From contig CP099650.1 of NCBI GenBank assembly GCA_024123915.1, positions 5,332,001-5,396,000 on the forward strand: DNA of 64,000 nucleotides. The letters are read 5' to 3'. Positions within the stretch are counted from its first letter, which is position 1. Every line of letters begins with the position of its first letter. Positions 1 to 8,435 of the stretch are shown here, one piece after another. The translations under genes were made by a program, and so were the position numbers. Origin of the DNA: Oxalobacteraceae bacterium OTU3CAMAD1. Its GTDB lineage: Bacteria > Pseudomonadota > Gammaproteobacteria > Burkholderiales > Burkholderiaceae_D. A model generated the notes under the pieces. It saw only the letters and a list, made by a program, of their open reading frames with translations, was not told where the DNA came from and ran no database searches.

Positions 1-1
1 G

Positions 2-88
2 ACACCGCCGCGCGGCGGCTGGATCGCGATCGACGCCAACGGCACCATCACCCGTCACGACCTGAACGGCGCCGTGCTGCCTGACTGA
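2..88 (+). CDS. 3' end of an unidentified protein (truncated by window)
   Basis: An open frame runs in from the left edge and ends at TGA 86-88. The visible C-terminus is about 28 residues and contains GGWIAIDANGTITRHDLNG. The codon pattern matches the GC-rich neighbours, so it looks like a real gene end, but it is too short to assign to a family. It is followed directly by a REP repeat pair and reads convergently towards the TPR gene on the minus strand. Confidence 0.5.
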   Translation, partial: TPPRGGWIAIDANGTITRHDLNGAVLPD

Positions 89-142
89 ACTCGGAACCGT
101 GCTGCGCGAATCGCCACGGAACTGTGCTGCTTAAATGACCAC

Positions 143-248
143 GGAGACACGTAGGGCGGATTAGGCGAAGCCGTAATCCGCCATCTGTGAGCCGCCGACG
201 GCGCATGCATGGCGGATTACGCTACGCTAATCCGCCCTACGTGTCTCC
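143..248. repeat. REP pair / BIME-like palindrome
   Basis: Bases 143-164 and 227-248 are perfect 22-nt inverted arms containing GTAGGGCGGATTAG. A second inner pair, 172-184 and 209-221 (CGTAATCCGCCAT / ATGGCGGATTACG), is also perfect. The element therefore consists of two REP hairpins in inverted orientation. Related copies occur at 39652-39772 and 63833-63866. It sits between convergent gene ends, the usual place for REP elements, where it can act on mRNA 3' ends or as a weak bidirectional terminator (inferred). Confidence 0.9.
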
Positions 249-270
249 GCAATGAGTCCCGTGTAGAGGC

Positions 271-1044
271 CTATTTCCTTACTGCTGCCATCGCCGCGTT
301 AAGCCGTTTTATCAACGGCTGGTTCAAATCCCGCGTATGGCTGGTCCAGCGTTGTATCGTGCGCTGCAATTCCTGATCGAGCTGGTTGGCCTTGGCCGCA
401 TCGCCCACGCCGGCCGCCCATATCGCGCACTCCGCCTGCGTGGTGAAGCTGTTGTGATGGCTCAGCGCATAATCGAACTCCGCCCTCGCTTCGTCCTGCC
501 GCCCCGCCGCCGCCAGCGACTGGGCCAGCAACAACGACACCTGCTCCGGCCTGAAATTGGCATTGGCGGCGCGGATGGTTTGCAAATGCGTCACCGCGCC
601 AAGCGCCCTGCCGCACGCCAACGTGGCGCGCGCCGCGCCGAAACGAATCTCCAGATCGCCCGAAAACGGCCCCTGCAAGCAGGCTTCATACGTCGTCGCC
701 GCCTCGTCCGCATCACCCGCCTCGAGCAAGGCGCTCGCTAGGCGCATCTGGTTTTGCGCGGTCGGCGTGTACTCGTAGGCTTGCCTTGCTTCGCGCAACT
801 CGCGCCCCGGATCGAGCGTCTTGGCCGCCACCGTCACCGCCTTGCGCGCACCGTGCTGCAACTTGGAGTTGGGCAGGTAGATAGCAACAAAATACACGAC
901 GCTGCCGATACCCGGGAACATGAAAAGTATCATCAGCCAGTACATCTGCTGACCGCTGCGGACCACGTGGATGGCGAAGAAAATCGCCGCCAGCACGTGT
1001 ATGCCGATACCAAATATATACATAGACCGCCCCAACAATGTCAT
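271..1044 (-). CDS. Membrane-anchored TPR protein with PLDc_N-like N-terminus
   Basis: About 257 residues. The first 60 contain two hydrophobic segments (MYIFGIGIHVLAAIFFAIHVV and YWLMILFMFPGIGSVVYFVAIYLPNSK) resembling the short phospholipase D-nuclease N-terminal (PLDc_N) membrane module. The rest is alpha-helical with TPR-like repeats (ASALLEAGDADEAATTYEAC and similar) and probably faces the cytoplasm as a protein-interaction scaffold. No catalytic motif is visible. The start at 1044 has no good ribosome site; an in-frame ATG at 1023 follows GGGGCGG and may be the real start. It is a single gene separated from its upstream neighbour by about 70 bases. The specific role is unknown. Confidence 0.75.
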   Translation of the reverse strand: MTLLGRSMYIFGIGIHVLAAIFFAIHVVRSGQQMYWLMILFMFPGIGSVVYFVAIYLPNSKLQHGARKAVTVAAKTLDPGRELREARQAYEYTPTAQNQMRLASALLEAGDADEAATTYEACLQGPFSGDLEIRFGAARATLACGRALGAVTHLQTIRAANANFRPEQVSLLLAQSLAAAGRQDEARAEFDYALSHHNSFTTQAECAIWAAGVGDAAKANQLDQELQRTIQRWTSHTRDLNQPLIKRLNAAMAAVRK

Positions 1045-1116
1045 CGATGCGGCCCATTGTAAGAGCTCTTGCAGTCGGCCACAAGGAAGGCCGGGGCTGC
1101 TTAAGTATTCGCTAAA

Positions 1117-1623
1117 TCAAGCCAGGGCCGGCCTCGGCTGGCGCACATAGGCCGCCACACAACGCAGCAGGCGGCCGACGAAGACGCCGTTGAACACCCC
1201 GAACAAGCCGCTCACGGCCACGACGAACGGCATCTGACGCTGCAACTCTGGATGCATGACCGACAGCACCGCGACCGTGTACTTGGTGACAAAAATGGCG
1301 AGCATCAGCACCAATGGCGTCCAGCTGCCGCGCTGCAGGACCGTGCCGGCGGCGCGGTTGACGACGATCTCGCCTTTGCCGGTCGTCCAGATGAACGCAA
1401 CGGTGGCGAGCATGGCGGTCAGCCACACGCCCCAAACGCCCGCGCCCAGCGACCCGTGACCGTTCATGCCTGCCAGCGAAACCACCAGCATGACCACCGG
1501 AATGATGAACAGTTTCTGCAGCGGTACTTCCCGGTCCCTGGCAGCCATCACGCCGCGATAGACGAGAAAGGTTAGCAAGACCCAGACATAGATGGGCGTG
1601 TGGGAAATAATTTGCTGAATCAT
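1117..1623 (-). CDS. Small integral membrane protein (DUF6622-like)
   Basis: 168 residues from ATG 1623, chosen because CGGAG lies six bases upstream and the N-terminus MIQQIISHTPIYVWVLL then begins directly with a membrane segment. A longer in-frame extension lacks this support. Four to five hydrophobic segments are visible (IYVWVLLTFLVY, LFIIPVVMLVVSLAGM, GVWLTAMLATVAFIW, LVLMLAIFVTKYTVAVLS, MPFVVAVSGLFGVFNGVFVG) with no enzymatic motif. The pattern matches small uncharacterised membrane proteins common in Burkholderiales (DUF6622, from memory). Its function is unknown. The gene stands alone between the TPR protein and a histidine kinase. Confidence 0.65.
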   Translation of the reverse strand: MIQQIISHTPIYVWVLLTFLVYRGVMAARDREVPLQKLFIIPVVMLVVSLAGMNGHGSLGAGVWGVWLTAMLATVAFIWTTGKGEIVVNRAAGTVLQRGSWTPLVLMLAIFVTKYTVAVLSVMHPELQRQMPFVVAVSGLFGVFNGVFVGRLLRCVAAYVRQPRPALA

Positions 1624-1725
1624 GGCGTGCTCCGCAGGGCTGGTTGAGTTGCCTCCACTATGCCTGCGGCCACGCGCCAAAGCAGCGCTGTGCGACGAAA
1701 TGCCGGACGGCGGCGCGAATTGCCG

Positions 1726-2946
1726 TCAGCCGGCGCGAATCGACTGTTTCATCCTGAAGATAAACGAGGTCGCATCATCGGTGGAAATCACATCGAGTTC
1801 GCCATGATGCGATAGCGCGATCTCCGACACGATAAACAAGCCCAGACCCAGGCCTTTTTCGCCGTAGACCGGCTTGCCGCGCCAGAACGGCTTGAACAGC
1901 TGGCTGAGGGTTTCCTCGGGAATGGCGGGGCCTTCGTTGGCGACGATGATTTCCAGCGCCCCGCCCTGCTGCGTGATGTGCACCCGTACCGGACGCTTGG
2001 TGTCGCCGTGCACCAGCGCATTTTTGAGCAGGTTGGACAGCAGCTGCGCCATCCTCCCGGCATCGACCATGAGCGGTCCGCCCAGCGACATATCGGCGGT
2101 GATCTCGCTGTCCGGATGGGCACCGCGCAATTCCGCGATGACTTGCTCGAAGGCCGCTTTCAGGTTGTTTTCCAGCTTGAGTTCGATAGCGATGCCGCCG
2201 CCCATGCGGCCGCGCGTGAAATCGACCACATCGTCGACCAGCCCGGCGATCCGCATCGCGCTGCGGCGGATGCGCTCGACCACCTTGACGGCCTGAGGCG
2301 GCAAGGCGAGCATGCCGAGCACATCGGCACCGGTGACGATGGAACTGAGCGGCGTGCGCAGATCGTGGCCCAGCACGGCGATAAACTGTTCGCGCAGCTC
2401 GGCGCTGGTCTGCTCGTCCAACAGCGCGGTGCGCGTTTCGGCCAGCTCGCGCTCGCATTCCAGCTGGGCCGAAATAAGCTGGGCGAACAAGGTGAGGGTC
2501 TGGCTCACTTTCGGCGTCGACAACTCGTTGGGAACAGGGTCGAGGCCGCACAGCGTGCCGAAATAGTCGCCGTCCGGACGGAACAGCGGAATCGAAAAAT
2601 AACTCTGGAAGCCGTACATGCGCGGCGTGCGATGGTCGCGGTAGCGCTCGTCCTGCGCCACGTGGTCGATCACGACGGCGTGACGGGTGTCGCGCACCTC
2701 TTCGCAAATGGTGGTGGTGACGTCGAGCCCGTCACCGACGTTCAAGCCGAAGTTCAGTTTGTCCAGCACCGCGCAGGTGGTCCAGGAATCGGCGGTCACC
2801 CGCGCCACGCAAACAAATCGCAGACCGGTCAGCGCCGCGACGGTCTCCAGTATCGTCGGCACGACGGCCATCGACTGGATGACGGCGATATCGGCGACGA
2901 TCTTTTGTTGCATGCTGGAGGTCCTTGGCGGGGTGAGTTGAAACAT
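1726..2946 (-). CDS. GAF-domain sensor histidine kinase
   Basis: 406 residues with no membrane segment, so probably a soluble sensor. Residues about 25-165 form a GAF domain (cytosolic small-ligand or redox sensing). The H-box is at H194 (VLGHDLRTPLSS), followed by a HisKA dimerisation helix pair, then the HATPase domain with N-box LLSNLLKNALVHGD and G-box GEKGLGLGLFIVSE. The C-terminus has no receiver domain and no response regulator gene is adjacent, so its partner is unknown. The start at 2946 gives a complete GAF domain; an internal Met twelve residues in is an alternative. GAF-HisKA kinases lacking a membrane sensor are common in Oxalobacteraceae. Confidence 0.88.
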   Translation of the reverse strand: MFQLTPPRTSSMQQKIVADIAVIQSMAVVPTILETVAALTGLRFVCVARVTADSWTTCAVLDKLNFGLNVGDGLDVTTTICEEVRDTRHAVVIDHVAQDERYRDHRTPRMYGFQSYFSIPLFRPDGDYFGTLCGLDPVPNELSTPKVSQTLTLFAQLISAQLECERELAETRTALLDEQTSAELREQFIAVLGHDLRTPLSSIVTGADVLGMLALPPQAVKVVERIRRSAMRIAGLVDDVVDFTRGRMGGGIAIELKLENNLKAAFEQVIAELRGAHPDSEITADMSLGGPLMVDAGRMAQLLSNLLKNALVHGDTKRPVRVHITQQGGALEIIVANEGPAIPEETLSQLFKPFWRGKPVYGEKGLGLGLFIVSEIALSHHGELDVISTDDATSFIFRMKQSIRAG

Positions 2947-2969
2947 CTTACCCGGTAAAAAATGCGACG

Positions 2970-3542
2970 CTAGCGCGATTGCTCCGCCGGGAGCAGATTT
3001 GCGACCAGGCCGCCGGGACGCGTGCCGATGCCGGTCAGGACGAACTGTACGCCCGCATAGCGCAACTCTTTCGGGTCGAAGGTATGCACCGCGATGTCCT
3101 TGACGACGTTATCGCCCAGCAAATTCGCGACACTGGCGAGCTGCACCTGCTTACCCTCATCCATATTGTCCATGGCGAAGCGGTCGACGTGGGCTTCGCT
3201 CAGGTAGATGGTGTTGCGCACGCTGTCGACGTTGAGACGGCCGGACACCGTCATATTGCCGCGCCAGGCTTGGCGCGCCAGCAGCGGCGTCACGTTCAGG
3301 TCGACATTCAAGGCGACGCGGTTGTTTTCGGCAAGGATGGTCAATTGGGGATGGCTCAGCTCAACCTCGAACACGCCCAGCACGCGCTGGCGCATGGGGA
3401 ACTTTCGGTCGAGATTGTGTTGCAGGCGCTCCTGGGGCAGATCGACCTCGCGCGGGCCGATCAGGGAGGCGCAGGCGGCCAGCAGGAACGCGGCCGCCAA
3501 CAGCGGGAAGGAAAACTTGAGAGAGCGTTTAAGGTCGATCAT
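2970..3542 (-). CDS. DUF1439 (YceB-like) lipoprotein
   Basis: 190 residues. The N-terminus has a charged start, a hydrophobic core and a lipobox ending at C24 (FLLAAC), giving signal-peptidase II processing and anchoring in the outer or inner membrane. The mature part contains alternating beta segments (FEVELSHPQLTILAENNRVALNVDLNVTPL, then GNMTVSGRLNV) typical of the YceB/DUF1439 fold, a tubular lipid-binding-like domain. The molecular role of this family is not established. It lies 23 bases upstream of the neighbouring kinase gene on the same strand and 56 bases downstream of the SulP-carbonic anhydrase gene, so co-transcription is possible. Confidence 0.82.
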   Translation of the reverse strand: MIDLKRSLKFSFPLLAAAFLLAACASLIGPREVDLPQERLQHNLDRKFPMRQRVLGVFEVELSHPQLTILAENNRVALNVDLNVTPLLARQAWRGNMTVSGRLNVDSVRNTIYLSEAHVDRFAMDNMDEGKQVQLASVANLLGDNVVKDIAVHTFDPKELRYAGVQFVLTGIGTRPGGLVANLLPAEQSR

Positions 3543-3598
3543 ATTGTCCGTTTCGAGATGAACTCGTCGACATTATGACCGACCTGCGGCGTCCTGGC

Positions 3599-5803
3599 TC
3601 AGGCGGCGAGATCGCTATCGGACGAGCGGTAGCGTTGTACCTTGTCGCCGGTGACCAAATCGCCGAACTGCACCGTTCTGGCCGCGATATCGTGATAGGC
3701 GCCGACCAGGCCCATCTCGCCCCGCTGGATGCAACCACGCAGATATTCGCTGCCGTTGATCACTTCCGCCAGCGAGTTCTCGATGTTTTGACGGGCGATC
3801 TGATCGCGCAACTCCTTGCTGCCGGCCACGCCATGTCCCGAGCACTGGTGGATCGCCATCTGGATCTTGCCGGTGATGGCGCCGATGCTGTGCGCATGTT
3901 CGTTCGCCATGGCCAGGCCGATGGCGCCGCAAGACGAGTGTCCCTTGACGACGATCAGCTTTGCGCCCAGTTTGTGCGCGATCTCCAGGCTGCCGATGAT
4001 TTCCCTGCTGATGACGTTACCGGCGATGCGGATCGTCAGCAAATCACCCAGGCCGGCATCGAAAATGATCTCCGGCGACGTCCGCGAATCGATGCAGTTC
4101 ACCACCACCGCCATCGGGTGCTGGCCGGACGCGGTCGCATCGGCCTGATGCAGGTAGTACTTTTCGAAGCAGCGGCCGGCCTTGAAGCGTTCATTGCCAT
4201 CACGCAGCAGCTGCAGCACCTCGTGCGGACGCAGCTTTTTCTGGGTTTCCTGGTCCAGCACGGGCACAAACTGGATCGGATCGTTCAGCGCGTATTTGTC
4301 GCGCAGGCCGATGACGTTCAGCTGCACGTCGCGCTCGGCGGCCACAACACGGTAGTCCTGGATAGTTTCCAAAACATCATGATCGATAAAATCGGCATTG
4401 CTGGCGTTGATCAGCACTTTCGAGCCATCAGGAATTTCCCACAGGGCAGTTTTGATCGTGGCCTTGTTCAAGAACGATACCTGATTAGGCAACTCCATCT
4501 TGATCACTTCGCCGATGTGCAGGCGATATTGTTCTATGGAGAAAGGATTGCGGAAATTGCTGCGCATGAGATAGAACACGCCCGCCGCCAAACCGATCAA
4601 TACGCCCATCAGCAAATCGGTGAAAACAATTGCCAGCACAGTAATGACAAACGGAACAAATTGCGACCATCCTTTTTGGTACATATCGCGGAACAACGAT
4701 ATCTTCGCCAATTTGTAGCCGGTAGTGATGAGGATGGCAGCCAAAGCGGCCAACGGAATGAGATTCAATAACGGACTCAACAATGCAACGCTGACCAGCA
4801 TGAATACGCCGTGCAATACGGCGGAAGCCTTGGTTTTATTACCGGACTGAACGTTAACCGAGCTGCGTACGATCACCGAGGTCACCGGCAAGCCGCCCAG
4901 CAGGCCGGCGAAGATGTTACCCACGCCCTGGGCCACCAGTTCGCGGTTCGGCGGGGTTTCACGCTTGTGTGGATCGACCTTGTCGACCGCTTCGACATTC
5001 AACAGCGTTTCAAGCGAGGCGACGATGGCAATGGTAATACCCACGAACCAGACGTCGCGATTGGCGAAATGGGCGAGGTTCGGCAAATGCAAATAGGCGC
5101 CAAGGTTGCTGGTATCGATGGGTGGAATATCCACCAAATGGGTCTGTTCGATGCCCAATGCCGGCACGTACATATTAAACATGACATTCAACAAAATACC
5201 CAAGGCCACCACGAACAGCGGAGCGGGCAACAGCTTGAATCGCTTGAATGGTGTTTTATCCCAATAGACCAGGATCAGCACGGACAGCAACGATATAATC
5301 AACGCGCCCGGCGTAATGACATTCAATGCATTGAGAATAGCCGAGAAGGTATTTTCGCCATTCCCCTGCGTGAATGAGAAATTATCGACATCGGTCTTGT
5401 CGTAGCCGATCGCGTGCGGAATCTGCTTAAGGATTAATAGAATACCGATTGCCGCGAGCAGGCCTTTAATTACGTTCGATGGAATATAGTTCGCGATGAA
5501 GCCGGCGCGGAATAGTCCCATCGCCAACTGCAAAACCCCGGCAATCAATATCGCCACCAGCAAGATCTCAAACGTTCCGAGCTTGGTGATCGAGGCCAGC
5601 ACGACGGCGGCAAGGCCGGCGGCAGGACCGCTGACGCTGGTCTGCGATCCACTGATCATCCCCACGACGATGCCCCCGATGATGCCGGAGATGATGCCGG
5701 AGAACAGGGGTGCGCCCGAGGCCAGGGCGATGCCCAGGCATAGCGGCAGGGCCACCAGGAAGACCACGATAGCGGCCGGTATATCGTACTTAAGTTTATT
5801 CAT
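3599..5803 (-). CDS. SulP anion transporter fused to beta-carbonic anhydrase
   Basis: 734 residues from ATG 5803 (a TTG lies two codons upstream). Residues about 1-400 form a SulP/SLC26 membrane domain with ten or more hydrophobic segments and the family signature SQTSVSGPAAGLAAVV. A reduced STAS-like stretch (KVLINASNADFIDHDVLETI) follows. From about residue 525 to the end there is a complete beta-class carbonic anhydrase: zinc ligands C570 and D572 in CIDSR, H622 and C625 in GHSSCGAI. The fusion implies bicarbonate transport coupled to CO2/bicarbonate interconversion at the inner membrane, as proposed for known BicA/SulP-CA proteins. The membrane half is clearly AT-richer (about 47-55% GC in sampled lines) than the anhydrase half. 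The gene is preceded by a 570-base AT-rich spacer. Confidence 0.93.
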   Translation of the reverse strand: MNKLKYDIPAAIVVFLVALPLCLGIALASGAPLFSGIISGIIGGIVVGMISGSQTSVSGPAAGLAAVVLASITKLGTFEILLVAILIAGVLQLAMGLFRAGFIANYIPSNVIKGLLAAIGILLILKQIPHAIGYDKTDVDNFSFTQGNGENTFSAILNALNVITPGALIISLLSVLILVYWDKTPFKRFKLLPAPLFVVALGILLNVMFNMYVPALGIEQTHLVDIPPIDTSNLGAYLHLPNLAHFANRDVWFVGITIAIVASLETLLNVEAVDKVDPHKRETPPNRELVAQGVGNIFAGLLGGLPVTSVIVRSSVNVQSGNKTKASAVLHGVFMLVSVALLSPLLNLIPLAALAAILITTGYKLAKISLFRDMYQKGWSQFVPFVITVLAIVFTDLLMGVLIGLAAGVFYLMRSNFRNPFSIEQYRLHIGEVIKMELPNQVSFLNKATIKTALWEIPDGSKVLINASNADFIDHDVLETIQDYRVVAAERDVQLNVIGLRDKYALNDPIQFVPVLDQETQKKLRPHEVLQLLRDGNERFKAGRCFEKYYLHQADATASGQHPMAVVVNCIDSRTSPEIIFDAGLGDLLTIRIAGNVISREIIGSLEIAHKLGAKLIVVKGHSSCGAIGLAMANEHAHSIGAITGKIQMAIHQCSGHGVAGSKELRDQIARQNIENSLAEVINGSEYLRGCIQRGEMGLVGAYHDIAARTVQFGDLVTGDKVQRYRSSDSDLAA

Positions 5804-6378
5804 AATCAATATCCATGCTGATGAATGATTTAAACGGATGACTATGATTAGTCAGACAGGCGCCAGCCATCATCCACCGATGATCAAAGATGACATCGAA
5901 TTGGAAGAGATTTAAACAAAAAGTTATCGAGGGCAGCACTACCAATTAACCCGGACGCCTGCGCAGACGTATGGAAAATTGGAATATCTCATCGTCACCG
6001 CTATCGTGGTTGATAACAGCGCGGAGAGGACAACCAAAGGCTTCAGCGGTGAAAACAATATAGCACGGAGTTTTCGATGATGCCAACATTGTTCAATAAT
6101 TCATATTTTAAACAATACTTTCCTATTGTCATTTCTTTGAATGCACCAGTTTGGTGCCATTTAATATGTCAAGTACGGTATTCTACTTACCCGGAACGAA
6201 TAATAAATAATCCATATACCAGATATATTCAGAAAATATAGGATTGCTAGTAACCGTAAATAATCAAAAAGATGATCGGTTAATTGGTCCGGCCAATCCC
6301 GTGAATTGGGCGCCGTCGATTGCACAGAACTCTTAAAATGAACCAATGTGTTCTTTTTTGAACGGGGAGTTAATAATA
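5804..6378. other. AT-rich intergenic region between divergent genes
   Basis: 575 bases separate the minus-strand SulP-carbonic anhydrase gene from the plus-strand DUF72 gene. Base composition falls to about 40% GC, far below the neighbours. It must hold both divergent promoters. The only clear ordered element is the palindrome at 6142-6158. Short open frames here have no ribosome site or convincing composition. Confidence 0.6.
6142..6158. promoter_or_regulatory. NtrC-box-like palindrome
   Basis: TGCACCA-GTT-TGGTGCC matches the enterobacterial NtrC site (TGCACCA-N3-TGGTGCA) at all but the last base. It lies 339 bases upstream of the SulP-carbonic anhydrase start and 221 bases upstream of the DUF72 start, an enhancer-like distance. 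I could not find a correctly spaced sigma-54 promoter (GG-N10-GC) on either side, so nitrogen control remains speculative. Confidence 0.4.
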
Positions 6379-7089
6379 ATGATTTCAAATATACGTATTG
6401 GCTGCGCCGGATGGGGTATCGACCGGCAGTCCGCATCTCAATTTCCCGGCGAAGGCAGCCATTTGCAGCGTTACGCGACCGTACTGAACGCGGCCGAAAT
6501 CAACTCATCCTTCTACAAGCCGCACCAGGCCTCGACCTACGCGCGTTGGGCTGAAAGCGTGCCTGATGAGTTCCGTTTTTCGGTGAAGTTACCTAGAAGC
6601 ATTACACATTATCAAAAACTATTTGACATTGATAATTTGTTGTCAACGTTTGCAGCCGAGGTTGGCGCGTTGGGAGAAAAACTCGGGTGCATTCTGGTGC
6701 AGTTGCCGCCAAGCCTGGTCTTCGACGTGAAAGTTGCCGACGGGTTCTTCGAACGTTTGCACGACAGCTTCAAATGCGCCCTCGCCTGCGAAGCGCGACA
6801 CGGCAGCTGGTTCGGCGACGAGGCGACGGAGTTGATGAAACGTCATCGCGTGACGCGGGTCATCGCCGACCCGCCAGCGGGCCAAGCCGGCGTTTTCGTG
6901 CCGACCACCGACATGGTTTACGCGCGTTTGCACGGCAGTCCGCGAATTTATTACTCACCGTATGAAGAAAAATATCTGAATCAAGTGGCCGACTATCTAA
7001 AAAAACACCCGGGCTGGTGCATCTTCGACAACACCGCTTCCGGCGCGGCGCTGCCCAACGCGCTCGAATTGATGGCCAAACTCGGGTAG
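6379..7089 (+). CDS. DUF72 (YecE-like) family protein
   Basis: 236 residues from ATG 6379, supported by GGGGAG nine bases upstream; an upstream in-frame ATG at 6346 has no ribosome site. The sequence shows the DUF72 TIM-barrel pattern: IRIGCAGW at the N-terminus, EINSSFYKPH, FRFSVKLPRSITH, QLPPSLVFD, CEARHGSWF and, near the end, VYARLHGSPRIYYSPY followed by CIFDNTASGAALPNA. Length matches E. coli YecE. The family is widespread, but its biochemical activity is not established. The gene is followed by an ABC-transporter operon in the same direction, separated by 120 bases containing that operon's own promoter, so it is probably monocistronic. Confidence 0.9.
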   Translation: MISNIRIGCAGWGIDRQSASQFPGEGSHLQRYATVLNAAEINSSFYKPHQASTYARWAESVPDEFRFSVKLPRSITHYQKLFDIDNLLSTFAAEVGALGEKLGCILVQLPPSLVFDVKVADGFFERLHDSFKCALACEARHGSWFGDEATELMKRHRVTRVIADPPAGQAGVFVPTTDMVYARLHGSPRIYYSPYEEKYLNQVADYLKKHPGWCIFDNTASGAALPNALELMAKLG

Positions 7090-7154
7090 CGACGCATCGC
7101 GGGCGATCGGCTAGCTCTCTTGCTTGCTTTTTTGCTTGCTTTTTTTTGCCTCAC

Positions 7155-7174
7155 TGTTATAGTTCACTACAACA
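7155..7174 (+). promoter_or_regulatory. Operator-promoter of the GntR/ABC operon
   Basis: TGTTATAGT-TC-ACTACAACA is an inverted repeat with 9-base arms and one mismatch. It overlaps the likely -10 element TATAGT (7158-7163) and ends 35 bases before the GntR start codon. YtrA-subfamily GntR repressors bind such inverted repeats in their own promoters, so autorepression is the natural reading. I do not see a good -35. Confidence 0.7.
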
Positions 7175-7209
7175 CCACCTCATTAACACACATCAAGGGG
7201 ACCACATGT

Positions 7210-7581
7210 ATGTCCACGATAGGCTGGAATGACAACGCGCCGATCTACCGGCAACTCAAGGACAAGGTCATCGGCATGATGCTCGATGGCGTCCTCAAGC
7301 CGGGCGACGCCCTGCCCTCGGTCCGGCAGGTTGCCGCCGATTATCAACTCAATCCGATTACGGTATCGCGGGCCTATCAAGAGCTCGTGGACGAAACCTT
7401 AGTCGAAAAAAGAAGGGGATTAGGTATGTACGTTACTGACGGCGCCCACGAAAAACTGTTGGCCAGCGAACGCGAACGCTTCCTGCGCGAAGAATGGCCG
7501 GCGATGCTCGAACGCATCCGCCGCCTCGGCCTGGAACCCGAATCGCTGCTCAAGCCCGCCACGCCGGGAGGTTCGGCATGA
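7210..7581 (+). CDS. GntR-family regulator, YtrA subfamily
   Basis: 123 residues from ATG 7210, preceded by AAGGGGA at 7195-7201. The N-terminal 75 residues are a GntR winged helix: PIYRQLKDKVIGMMLDGVLKPGDALPSVRQVAADYQLNPITVSRAYQEL. The C-terminal part is short (about 45 residues, helical), which is diagnostic of the YtrA type that lacks a large effector domain. It is the first gene of a three-gene operon; its stop overlaps the ATPase start (ATGA, 7578-7581), as in the Bacillus ytr operon, where the regulator represses an ABC transporter and responds to envelope-targeting agents. The inverted repeat at 7155-7174 is its probable operator. Confidence 0.9.
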   Translation: MSTIGWNDNAPIYRQLKDKVIGMMLDGVLKPGDALPSVRQVAADYQLNPITVSRAYQELVDETLVEKRRGLGMYVTDGAHEKLLASERERFLREEWPAMLERIRRLGLEPESLLKPATPGGSA

Positions 7582-8435
7582 GCGCCATCATCACCGCGAC
7601 CAACCTCAGCAAAAAATACGGCAAGCAAGCCGCGCTGGACGGCGTCACTTTCACGGTCGAGGCAGGTCGCATTGTCGGCCTGATCGGCCCCAACGGTTCG
7701 GGCAAGACCACCACGCTCAAGGCCCTGCTGGGACTGACCCAGTTCGACGGCGAGTTGTCGGTGCTCGGCATGGACCCGCGCACCCAGCGTGATGCGCTGA
7801 TGAACGAGGTATGCTTCATCGCCGACGTCGCCATCCTGCCGAAGTGGCTCAAGGTCAAGGATGCGATCGATTTCGTCGAAGGCGTGCATCCGCGCTTCGA
7901 CCGCAGCAAGGCGGAGAAGTATCTGGCCATCACCAAGTTGAATCCGAATATGAAGGTCAAGGCCATGTCCAAGGGCATGGTGGTGCAGTTGCACCTGGCG
8001 CTGGTCATGGCCATCGACGCCAAGCTGCTGGTGCTCGACGAGCCGACCCTGGGCCTGGACATCCTGTACCGCAAGCAGTTCTACCAGAACCTGCTGGAGG
8101 ACTACTTCGACGAGAATAAAACCATCGTCATCACGACCCACCAGATCGAAGAGGTCGAACACATCCTGACCGACCTGATGTTCATCCAGGACGGCAAGAT
8201 CTCGCTGGCCGCGACGATGGATGAAGTCGGCGAGCGCTTCACCGAGGTGATGGTGGAGGGGCCGTTCATCGCCGCCGCGAACGCACTGCAACCGATGACC
8301 CAGCGCACCGTGTTCGGCAAATCCATCATGCTGTTTGACGGGGTATCGCGCGAGCAACTGGCGAACTTCGGCGAACTGCGCACGCCTAGCGTCGCCGATC
8401 TGTTTGTCGCCACCATGAAAGGAACCTACGCATGA
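7578..8435 (+). CDS. ABC transporter ATP-binding protein
   Basis: 285 residues. The start at 7578 is set by the ATGA overlap with the GntR stop and by GGGAGG at 7566-7571. Walker A is GPNGSGKT; the ABC signature is diverged (KAMSKGMVVQLHLAL rather than LSGGQ); Walker B is LLVLDEPTLGLD; the H-loop is VITTHQIEE. The diverged signature and the neighbouring ABC-2 permease match the YtrB/YxlF type. It powers export or membrane remodelling together with the permease gene, which overlaps it by four bases. The substrate cannot be read from the sequence. Confidence 0.93.
   Translation: MSAIITATNLSKKYGKQAALDGVTFTVEAGRIVGLIGPNGSGKTTTLKALLGLTQFDGELSVLGMDPRTQRDALMNEVCFIADVAILPKWLKVKDAIDFVEGVHPRFDRSKAEKYLAITKLNPNMKVKAMSKGMVVQLHLALVMAIDAKLLVLDEPTLGLDILYRKQFYQNLLEDYFDENKTIVITTHQIEEVEHILTDLMFIQDGKISLAATMDEVGERFTEVMVEGPFIAAANALQPMTQRTVFGKSIMLFDGVSREQLANFGELRTPSVADLFVATMKGTYA

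Noticed and set aside
6305..6330. Possible sigma-54 promoter upstream of the DUF72 gene
   Set aside because: TTGGGCG and TTGCA are present, but GG-to-GC spacing is one base too long.
6161..6436. 91-codon minus-strand open frame in the AT-rich spacer
   Set aside because: No ribosome site, overlaps the DUF72 start and the composition is that of random AT-rich DNA.
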